A stretch of DNA of 64,000 nucleotides, taken from Aliiruegeria haliotis. GTDB taxonomy: Bacteria; Pseudomonadota; Alphaproteobacteria; Rhodobacterales; Rhodobacteraceae. This document shows positions 57,475 through 64,000 of the stretch, piece by piece; positions within the stretch are counted from its first letter, which is position 1; each line of letters starts with the position of its first letter. Below the pieces are notes generated by a model. The model did no database searches, was not told the DNA's origin, and saw nothing but the letters and a program-made list of their open reading frames with translations. The stretch is taken from positions 1 through 64,000 of the forward strand of contig NZ_PVTD01000008.1 of assembly GCF_003003255.1 (NCBI RefSeq). Reading direction: 5' to 3'. The position numbers and the translations under genes are program-made.

Positions 57475-58137
57475 CTAGCGCAGGTGCGACAGGCGCTCGG
57501 ACAATGCCTCTGCAAGCCGGTCGGGCGGCACGTCCTCCCCGAGCCAGTCCAGAAGCGGGCGAAGGCCTTCCGGGTTCTGATCGAAACTGGCGTGATCAAG
57601 CATGTAGCTCCGCTCGGGAAAGCGTTGGTGCGCCAACTCGAACCGGTGGATGGTCTCGTGGAGCATGTCGACAACGGCATCATGATCCCGGTCCTGCCAC
57701 CACCCGGAATGGGACACGGCCTCCGGATCGCGGGTCAGGAAGATGATGCGGGAGTCCTCGAAATGGCGGAGGATGAAGCTGACAACGGCTTCGAACGACT
57801 CGTCGGTCATCGTGTCAGCGGTGTAGCCGATACCGCTGAATCCCGCTACACGGGTTCCCTCGGGAGGCACGAGAATGTGTTGCACGAAGCTTCGCGCCAT
57901 CGACCGGGCAAACCGCTGCGGCTGGATCTCGCCCGCGCCGTACCATGGCGTCCTTGGCCCTGAATCCCCGTCCTCCAGACGTCGTTTTGTGATCCGGGCG
58001 ACGCGGGCGGCTTCCACCAGAGGTTCCAGCACACCACCGTTCTGACCGCGAATGCAGGCCCCCTCGATCGCATTCAGGGCCATCATCAAGGCGGTGGAAC
58101 CGGAGCGACCGTAGGTGACGACGAACACGTGCTTCAT
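57475..58137 (-). CDS. Sulfotransferase family protein
   Basis: A 220-residue protein with a PAPS-binding start, HVFVVTYGRSGSTALMMALN (5'-phosphosulfate loop), and a later IIFLTRDPEAVSHSGWWQD that fits the 3'-phosphate-binding motif. Such proteins sulfate carbohydrates, lipids or small molecules; acceptor unknown. It is the most upstream gene of the local minus-strand group, 152 bases before the desaturase; co-transcription is not certain. Confidence 0.82.
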   Translation of the reverse strand: MKHVFVVTYGRSGSTALMMALNAIEGACIRGQNGGVLEPLVEAARVARITKRRLEDGDSGPRTPWYGAGEIQPQRFARSMARSFVQHILVPPEGTRVAGFSGIGYTADTMTDESFEAVVSFILRHFEDSRIIFLTRDPEAVSHSGWWQDRDHDAVVDMLHETIHRFELAHQRFPERSYMLDHASFDQNPEGLRPLLDWLGEDVPPDRLAEALSERLSHLR

Positions 58138-58297
58138 GGGGATCCTTGTGGTGGTCGAACTGCCTTGGCCCCCTGTAACACGTGCCGTCCGGATTGAAAG
58201 GCGGACAAGCTGTAACGGCAGGGTCGAGGTTTCCCATTGGCCCGGCGCCGATCCATGCTAGCAAAGCGGCAGGCAAGAAATCACGTGCGGAGGCAAC

Positions 58298-58579
58298 ATG
58301 GACCAGGTCACACAGGCCGAGACGATGGTTTTCTCGGGCTTCTTCATCGCCATCATCATTGGCGCCCTCGCCGGCTGGCTTGCGGGCAAGCTTGTTGCCG
58401 GTGGCGGGTTCGGCTTTCTGGGGAACACCATCCTCGGGATCGGTGGCGCCTTGTTGGCGAACTGGCTGCTGCCACAGATCGGACTGGACTTCGGATCCGG
58501 TTTCTTCGGATCGGTGCTGTCCGCTGCAATCGGTGCGGCGATCGTGCTCGTGGCAATCCGGATCATCAAGCGGATCTGA
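58298..58579 (+). CDS. GlsB/YeaQ/YmgE family stress-response membrane protein
   Basis: A 93-residue Gly-rich membrane protein with three hydrophobic segments, of the transglycosylase-associated (GlsB/YeaQ/YmgE) family: IIGALAGWLAGKLVAGGGFG, LGNTILGIGGALLANWLLP, and FFGSVLSAAIGAAIVLVAI. Function is general stress-linked and poorly defined. Single gene, followed by a hairpin. Confidence 0.92.
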   Translation: MDQVTQAETMVFSGFFIAIIIGALAGWLAGKLVAGGGFGFLGNTILGIGGALLANWLLPQIGLDFGSGFFGSVLSAAIGAAIVLVAIRIIKRI

Positions 58580-58609
58580 TCTGGCCGCAGGCTTTGGGCA
58601 CGCCTCTGG

Positions 58610-58636
58610 CCGGCCCTCTCCGCGCAGGGCCGGTTT
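58610..58636 (+). terminator. Hairpin after the GlsB-type gene
   Basis: Stem CCGGCCCT (58610-58617) and AGGGCCGG (58626-58633), loop of 8, followed by TTTCTC. 30 bases past the stop. Confidence 0.5.
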
Positions 58637-58760
58637 CTCGCCCCGAGGCAGTGGCCGAGCCACGTCACAGCGCCGCCGACATCAACCGGCGCGACACCTT
58701 GGGAGGTTGGTCCTGCGGTTAGAGGCGTGACGGGGCATTCGTTGCTCGCGCCCCGAACCA

Positions 58761-61700
58761 CTACTCCTCCTGAAGCGCCAACACCTCGATCTCGCCTTCC
58801 CGGCGGACCTTCATCGCAAGTGCCGTGGCATGGGCCGCGGCGAGCGTGGTGTAGTAGGGGATGCGATCCATCAGCGCGACGGCCCGCATCTCCCGGCTGT
58901 CCTCCACCGCCTGTGCGCCTTCGGTGGTGTTCAGCACCAGATGCACGCGCCCGTCCTTCATCACGTCAACGATGTTCGGTCGACCTTCGTAGACCTTGTT
59001 CACGACGTCGGCCGGAATGCCTTTCCCCTCCAGGAATTTCGCCGTGCCACGGGTGGCGATGATCGAGAAGCCCAGTTCGTGCAGGGTACGTCCGGTCTCT
59101 TCGAGGATCCCGGTCTTGTCGTCCGGCTTGATCGACAGGAACACGGTGCCATCCTCCGGCAATTGCGCACCGGCCCCCATCTGCGCCTTGAGGAAAGCGC
59201 GGTGGAAATTGGCATCCGAGCCCATGACCTCGCCCGTCGAGCGCATCTCCGGACCAAGGATAGTGTCCACACCCGGGAAACGGGCGAAGGGCATGACGGC
59301 TTCCTTGACGGCAAAGGTGTCGATCTGCGGATCGATGAGGTCGAACGCGTCGAGGGTCTCCCCTGCCATCAGCCGCGCGGCAATGGAGGCGATCGGCGAT
59401 CCCACGGCCTTGGCCACGAAGGGCACCGTCCGCGAGGCACGCGGGTTCACCTCGATGAGGTAGATCACGTCGTCCTTGATCGCGAACTGCACATTCATCA
59501 GGCCGACCACGTTGAGCGCCAGCGCGAGCGCCTCCGATTGCCGCTTCAGCTCCGCGATCATCCCGGACGACAGCGAATACGGCGGCAGCGAACAGGCGGA
59601 ATCGCCGGAATGCACCCCGGCCTCTTCGATGTGCTGCATGATCCCGGCGACGTGGACCGTCTTTCCGTCGCACAGCGCATCAACGTCGATCTCCGTGGCG
59701 CCGGACAGATAGCTGTCCAGAAGCACCGGGCTGTCGCCGGAAACGACCACGGCCTCGGAAATGTAGCGTTCCAGTTGCGCGGTATCGCGGACGATCTCCA
59801 TCGCGCGCCCCCCAAGGACATAGGAGGGGCGGATGACCAGCGGGAAACCGATCTCCTCCGCGATCCGCATGGCTTCGGCATCCGAGGAAGCGATGCCATT
59901 CTTGGGCTGTTTAAGGCCCAGCTCGTTCACCAGCGCCTGGAACCGCTCGCGATCCTCGGCGAGGTCGATGGCGTCCGGCGTGGTGCCGAGGATCGGAATA
60001 CCGGCCTCTTCGAGATCGTTGGCCAGGTTCAGCGGCGTCTGGCCGCCGAATTGCACGATCACCCCGTGCAGTGTGCCGTTTTCCTGCTCGACACGGAGAA
60101 TTTCCATCACGTGTTCGAAGGTCAGCGGCTCGAAGTAGAGGCGGTCGGAAGTGTCGTAGTCGGTGGAGACCGTCTCCGGGTTGCAATTGACCATGATGGT
60201 CTCGTAGCCCGCCTCCGTCAGCGCGAAACAGGCGTGACAGCAGCAATAGTCGAACTCGATCCCCTGGCCGATCCGGTTCGGGCCACCCCCGAGGATGACA
60301 ACCTTCTTCTTGTCGGAGGGACGTGCCTCGCACTCCGCCTCGCCCATCGCCGGCACTTCGTAGGTCGAGTACATGTACGGCGTCTGCGCCTCAAACTCGG
60401 CGGCACAGGTGTCGATGCGCTTGAACTGCGCGACCACGCCGAGGTTTTCCCGAGCCCGGCGAATGTTGGCCTCGTCCCGGCCGGTCAGCTTGGCAAGACG
60501 GGCATCGCTGAAGCCCATCATCTTGATCCCGCGCAGGCCGGCTTCGTCGAGCGGCAGGCCTTCCTTGCGGATCCGCGCTTCAGCTCCCACGATTTCGCGG
60601 ATACGGGCGAGGAACCACGGATCGAAGGCGGTGATCTCCCGGATCTCCTCGTCGGAGAACCCGAAGCGCATGGAATGGGCAATCACGCGAAGGCGGTCCG
60701 GCGTCTTCTCGGACAGTGCCCGGGTCAGGGCCTTGTCGATGGCCATCTGCGCGGTCTCGTCCTTGCCGACAAGGATCTGCGGAACCAACGGGTCATCGCA
60801 ATCCGACATCGTCAGCTGGTGCGGCCCGGGCATGCCATCGATATCGACCTCGTCGAAGCCGGTCAGGCCGGTTTCCATCGAGGCCAGCGCCTTTTGCAGC
60901 GACTCGTGAATCGTGCGGCCGATGGACATGGCCTCGCCCACCGACTTCATCGCGGTCGTCAGTTCCGGCTTCGATCCGGGGAACTTCTCGAACGCGAAGC
61001 GCGGGATCTTCGTCACGACATAGTCGATGGTTGGCTCGAAACTGGCCGGCGTCACCTTGGTGATGTCGTTGTCGAGCTCGTCCAGCGTGTACCCCACGGC
61101 GAGCTTCGCGGCGATCTTGGCAATCGGGAAACCTGTGGCCTTCGAGGCCAGGGCCGAAGAACGGGACACGCGCGGGTTCATCTCGATCACGACCATGCGG
61201 CCGTCGTCGGGGTTGATCGCCCATTGCACGTTGGAGCCGCCGGTCTCCACGCCGATCTCGCGCAACACGGCAATCGAACCGTTGCGCATGATCTGATATT
61301 CCTTGTCGGTCAGCGTCAGCGCTGGGGCCACGGTGATCGAGTCGCCGGTATGCACACCCATTGGATCGACGTTCTCGATTGCGCAGACGATGATCGCATT
61401 GTCCGCCCTGTCGCGAACCACCTCCATCTCGAACTCCTTCCAGCCGAGCAGGGATTCGTCGATCAGGATCTGGTTGACGGGCGAGGCGTCGAGTCCGGTC
61501 TTGCAATAGTACTCGTAATCATCGCGGTTGTAGGCCACGCCGCCGCCGGTGCCGCCCAGCGTGAAGGCCGGGCGGATGATTGCCGGCAACCCCACATGCT
61601 CCAGCGCATCGAGGCATTCCTCCATCGTGTTGGCGATGACGGCTTTGGGGTTTTCCAACCCGATGCGATCCATTGCCTCCCGGAAGAGCTTGCGGTCCTC

Positions 61701-62078
61701 GGCCATTTCGATGGCCTCCCGGTGGGCACCGATCAACTCGACGCCGAACTTCTCCAGCACGCCCATATCGGCCAGCGCGAGCGAGGTGTTCAGCCCGGTC
61801 TGTCCACCCATGGTAGGCAGAAGCGCATCGGGGCGCTCCTTCTCGATGATCTTGGCGACGACCTCCGGGGTGATCGGTTCAATGTAGGTGGCGTCGGCCA
61901 GCCCGGGGTCGGTCATGATCGTCGCGGGATTGGAGTTCACGAGGATGACCCGATAGCCCTCTTCGCGCAGGGCTTTGCAGGCCTGGGCGCCGGAATAGTC
62001 GAACTCGCAGGCCTGCCCGATGACGATGGGCCCTGCTCCGATGATCATGATGGACGAGATATCGGTACGTTTAGGCAT
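58761..62078 (-). CDS. carB: Carbamoyl-phosphate synthase large subunit
   Basis: Makes carbamoyl phosphate for pyrimidine and arginine synthesis with ammonia from CarA. 1105 residues with two homologous synthetase halves, each an ATP-grasp: first [20 protein letters not shown] and [18 protein letters not shown], second [20 protein letters not shown] and [16 protein letters not shown]. The C-terminal MGS-like domain (about 950-1105) is the allosteric site. carA is not in the window. ATG 62078 follows GGAGACTCGCCC. Confidence 0.98.
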   Translation of the reverse strand: MPKRTDISSIMIIGAGPIVIGQACEFDYSGAQACKALREEGYRVILVNSNPATIMTDPGLADATYIEPITPEVVAKIIEKERPDALLPTMGGQTGLNTSLALADMGVLEKFGVELIGAHREAIEMAEDRKLFREAMDRIGLENPKAVIANTMEECLDALEHVGLPAIIRPAFTLGGTGGGVAYNRDDYEYYCKTGLDASPVNQILIDESLLGWKEFEMEVVRDRADNAIIVCAIENVDPMGVHTGDSITVAPALTLTDKEYQIMRNGSIAVLREIGVETGGSNVQWAINPDDGRMVVIEMNPRVSRSSALASKATGFPIAKIAAKLAVGYTLDELDNDITKVTPASFEPTIDYVVTKIPRFAFEKFPGSKPELTTAMKSVGEAMSIGRTIHESLQKALASMETGLTGFDEVDIDGMPGPHQLTMSDCDDPLVPQILVGKDETAQMAIDKALTRALSEKTPDRLRVIAHSMRFGFSDEEIREITAFDPWFLARIREIVGAEARIRKEGLPLDEAGLRGIKMMGFSDARLAKLTGRDEANIRRARENLGVVAQFKRIDTCAAEFEAQTPYMYSTYEVPAMGEAECEARPSDKKKVVILGGGPNRIGQGIEFDYCCCHACFALTEAGYETIMVNCNPETVSTDYDTSDRLYFEPLTFEHVMEILRVEQENGTLHGVIVQFGGQTPLNLANDLEEAGIPILGTTPDAIDLAEDRERFQALVNELGLKQPKNGIASSDAEAMRIAEEIGFPLVIRPSYVLGGRAMEIVRDTAQLERYISEAVVVSGDSPVLLDSYLSGATEIDVDALCDGKTVHVAGIMQHIEEAGVHSGDSACSLPPYSLSSGMIAELKRQSEALALALNVVGLMNVQFAIKDDVIYLIEVNPRASRTVPFVAKAVGSPIASIAARLMAGETLDAFDLIDPQIDTFAVKEAVMPFARFPGVDTILGPEMRSTGEVMGSDANFHRAFLKAQMGAGAQLPEDGTVFLSIKPDDKTGILEETGRTLHELGFSIIATRGTAKFLEGKGIPADVVNKVYEGRPNIVDVMKDGRVHLVLNTTEGAQAVEDSREMRAVALMDRIPYYTTLAAAHATALAMKVRREGEIEVLALQEE

Positions 62079-62119
62079 GGGCGAGTCTCCGGGCAGCGGG
62101 CTATCGGCAAATTGACTGC

Positions 62120-62147
62120 GTTATAGACAGCGCGCCCGGCGGCGCAA
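62120..62147 (-). promoter_or_regulatory. Candidate carB promoter
   Basis: On the minus strand TTGCGC (62147-62142), 16 bases, TATAAC (62125-62120); start expected about 35 bases before the carB ATG. Confidence 0.5.
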
Positions 62148-62169
62148 GCCCTGTTGGGCGTCGTCGCCG

Positions 62170-63462
62170 CTAACCCTGCCAATCGCCGTCTGATCGCCGT
62201 CCCGGGGTCAGGATCGCAAAGAAAAGGCACAGCATGACTGCGACGCTGAACGACACCGACGCCAGGTCGCCGTTCCATACCTCCCGCAATCGCCAGAAAA
62301 GCCAGTTGCTCGTCAGAAGCCCGAAGATGCCAATGACCGCATAGGCCCTCGCGGGCGGCAGGAAGGCGGGAAGGGACGGCAGCAGCAGGAGCGGGAGGAG
62401 GTAGTAGTGAATCCATCCCAGCGGGCCGAACAGGTTGAGCAGCAGCGACAGGGACATCAGCCGAACCGGTAGCCGGACCGCCTCCGGCATCCGTTGTGTC
62501 CTCAGCACCATCCAGAGAACAAGAAGCGCGAACACGGCCTTGCTCGCTAAACGTGCGCCCTCCATGCCGCTTCTGATGCGGACATTGTAGCCCGACACGT
62601 CCAGCGGTGGCAGGAGCCCAAGCCAGTCGCCCAGCACAGGAAGCAGCGGCGTCACCGAATAGTTGGTCGAACTGAGAAACAGCGTGTTCTGCACCACGTC
62701 GACGGCCGCACGAAAGGCGAGGTGGAGCTCCGGCCCGATCAAAAACAGGCCAAGCCCCCCGATCACGGCACAGGTTGCGGCAAATGCTCCAAGCGCGCGC
62801 CAGTTGCGATCCAGAAGGAAGATCAGGGCGAATCCGGCCGGCGCCAGTTTGAGCATAGCGGCCAATCCAAGAATGCTCCCCGCGAGCCCGGCGCGCCCTG
62901 CCAGGTAGCGTTCGAAGGCGAGCAACGTCAGGAAAGTTACCAGGATTTGCGGCTGCATCAAAAGGAATGCAAAGGTTGAGATCAGCGATGTCAGCAGCAG
63001 GCCCGCCGACATCATCAGCCAGATCCAGAGTGCGGGCGCACGCGGTCCCGCGATCCGCCATGCAAGCCAGATCGACAAGGCGCCGAGGGTTGCCTGGAGC
63101 ACGGCCACCCCGTTGAAGAAAGCCTGTGGCGACACGGAGGTTGCAATCGGAGAGATCATGGCCGCCCACAGGGGTGGATAGACGTAGGGCGTCACGAACT
63201 GATCGCCCAGACCGAAGTCCTCCATGTAGGGCGCCCAGGTCGGGGGTGAACTCCCAAAGAACCCCGGCGGGGCGTCGTAGATCAGCTCCGGTTTCCCGAT
63301 TCCGTAGAAATACCCGGCCATGTAGACCGCGGAGAGATCCGCCATGAAGGTGTTCCAGACCTCCATCAGGCCGATCGCGCACACCGCGACGACTGTCAGC
63401 ACGCCAGCAAGGGTTTTCGGATCGGCGCGTCCCTGCCGCACCATGGTCTGATCTAGGACCAT
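62170..63462 (-). CDS. GT87-type polytopic membrane glycosyltransferase
   Basis: A 430-residue protein with about ten to twelve hydrophobic segments and a periplasmic loop after the first helix (DLSAVYMAGYFYGIGKPELI), where the Asp matches the acidic position of C-type glycosyltransferases; it fits the GT87 (DUF2029) family that uses polyprenyl-phosphate sugars. Sugar and acceptor unknown. ATG 63462 (GGAGG upstream) is chosen; the long open frame beyond is low-quality sequence. Upstream neighbour on the other strand is a CPBP-type protein. Confidence 0.8.
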   Translation of the reverse strand: MVLDQTMVRQGRADPKTLAGVLTVVAVCAIGLMEVWNTFMADLSAVYMAGYFYGIGKPELIYDAPPGFFGSSPPTWAPYMEDFGLGDQFVTPYVYPPLWAAMISPIATSVSPQAFFNGVAVLQATLGALSIWLAWRIAGPRAPALWIWLMMSAGLLLTSLISTFAFLLMQPQILVTFLTLLAFERYLAGRAGLAGSILGLAAMLKLAPAGFALIFLLDRNWRALGAFAATCAVIGGLGLFLIGPELHLAFRAAVDVVQNTLFLSSTNYSVTPLLPVLGDWLGLLPPLDVSGYNVRIRSGMEGARLASKAVFALLVLWMVLRTQRMPEAVRLPVRLMSLSLLLNLFGPLGWIHYYLLPLLLLPSLPAFLPPARAYAVIGIFGLLTSNWLFWRLREVWNGDLASVSFSVAVMLCLFFAILTPGRRSDGDWQG

Positions 63463-63685
63463 CCTGTCCTGCCTCCGACGGTGGAATGCCGGCGCTTTCC
63501 CTGCCCGGCCTTTTCTGCTCGGGACGTAGGGTGCCGGCACCTTGACGATCCTGTCAATCGAACCGGGATGCCCTGCCGACCGCTGTGGTTTTTCCGCAGC
63601 CCGTCCCTGCCTTCCCCGCACCCATTGACCTTGCCGCGGTACACCGCATCTTTTGGTCCGGTGAAACGAGCGGGGAAAACGTGCC

Positions 63686-64000
63686 ATGGCGCGAAGCAAG
63701 ATCACGACCAGCGCGACGGCGGCATCACCTGCCCGCCTTTGGAGCGAGTTTGTGTTGTTCTTTGGCGCCGCACCTCTGACCCTGGCGCTTCTGCTTCCGC
63801 CCGACAGGATGTTTCCGATGCTGTTCGCCGTGACAGCACTCGGGATGATCCTGCTGCACATGACGCCGAGTTTTCGTTGGGCCGACCTGCTCGACGGACG
63901 GGATCGGATCCGCTGGGGTGCTGTCGTTGGCATCGGCGCGCTGGTGCTGGCCTTCGGTGTGGCCTGGCTGGCGCTTGCACGGCCCGATGACTTGTTCCAG
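63686..64000 (+). CDS. CPBP-type intramembrane protease family protein, 5' part
   Basis: The first 105 codons of a gene cut by the window end. The start ATG 63686 follows GGGGAAAACGTGCC. The visible part has hydrophobic segments and the opening LWSEFVLFFGAAPLTLALLL, LGMILLHMTPSF and a second pair of helices from about residue 75, which resembles the N-terminus of CAAX-processing/CPBP membrane proteases. The catalytic EExxxR and HxxxN/H motifs would lie beyond the edge, so the family is an inference. Confidence 0.6.
   Translation, partial: MARSKITTSATAASPARLWSEFVLFFGAAPLTLALLLPPDRMFPMLFAVTALGMILLHMTPSFRWADLLDGRDRIRWGAVVGIGALVLAFGVAWLALARPDDLFQ

Noticed and set aside
58830-62126. A forward reading frame of about 1,100 codons opposite carB
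   Set aside because: It is the mirror of a highly conserved gene in GC-rich DNA; its product is His/Arg/Gly/Val-rich with no recognisable domain. Similar mirror frames lie opposite pheT (18004-20979), clpB (4817-6649) and gcvP (29480-31291).
63625-63653. TTGACC, 17 bases, ATCTTT before the CPBP-type gene
   Set aside because: The -10 hexamer is poor and the sequence is not otherwise distinctive, so it was left out as a promoter call.

Overview
This 64 kb window is GC-rich chromosomal DNA from an alphaproteobacterium, most likely a member of the Rhodobacterales (Roseobacter/Paracoccaceae lineage). The evidence is the gene content and the look of the proteins: msrPQ, a gcvTHP operon behind a tandem glycine riboswitch, a fused circularly permuted ATP-grasp/alpha-E protein, a DUF839 PhoX-like phosphatase, a YtoQ protein, DUF1244 and DUF1801 proteins, and GTG/TTG starts with GGAG-type ribosome binding sites. 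Almost all of it is core housekeeping sequence. I see no transposase, integrase, phage gene, plasmid gene, CRISPR array, tRNA or rRNA.

Layout. 0.3-4.3 kb: msrQ-msrP (periplasmic methionine sulfoxide repair), a membrane-anchored FMN glutamate-synthase-like protein and a secreted fasciclin protein. 4.4-8.7 kb: clpB behind a good RpoH-type promoter, then a small membrane methyltransferase-like gene with pyrF. 8.9-13.5 kb: an SPFH/NfeD pair, a tiny cytochrome c, an imelysin and a PhoX-like protein. 13.9-17.6 kb: ATP-grasp/alpha-E and transglutaminase genes (the Anbu-type neighbourhood without Anbu) facing ytoQ. 17.7-18.3 kb: a ferric-reductase-like gene with an in-frame stop. 18.4-24.1 kb: pheT and pheS split by three small genes, then rplT and rpmI. 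24.3-28.0 kb: pyk, an N-formylglutamate amidohydrolase, a DUF1244 protein and an unrecognised membrane-anchored protein. 28.4-33.2 kb: gcvTHP with its riboswitch. 33.2-40.4 kb: a gamma-glutamylcyclotransferase-like gene, gltX, small enzymes, arsC and mgtE. 40.6-46.6 kb: nadE, an 18-repeat MORN protein, a GST and leuA with a leucine-rich leader peptide. 46.7-55.1 kb: an MscS channel, then the cell-shape operon mreB-mreC-mreD-mrdA-rodA with ghrA coupled to its end. 55.2-58.1 kb: a lipid-related minus-strand cluster (desaturase, KAS III, 24-residue lipoprotein) next to a sulfotransferase. 58.3-64 kb: a GlsB-type membrane protein, carB, a GT87-type membrane glycosyltransferase and the start of a CPBP-type membrane protein cut by the window end.

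How the genes work together. Several clusters are clear units: gcvTHP (glycine cleavage, sensed by a riboswitch), mreBCD-mrdA-rodA (sidewall elongation), msrPQ (a periplasmic reductase and its haem-bearing electron donor), SPFH/NfeD, and rpmI-rplT. Regulation visible in the DNA includes the tandem glycine aptamers, a probable Leu attenuator or leader before leuA, an RpoH-like promoter for clpB and several strong hairpin terminators.

The most unusual observations are the leader peptide of leuA, the two-repeat periodicity and phase slip of the MORN array, the 24-residue lipoprotein translationally coupled to a KAS III gene, the Anbu-less ATP-grasp/transglutaminase locus, two apparently damaged membrane-protein genes (one nonsense, one 8-bp duplication), and a structured intergenic repeat present twice. 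I did not find a convincing large new system.
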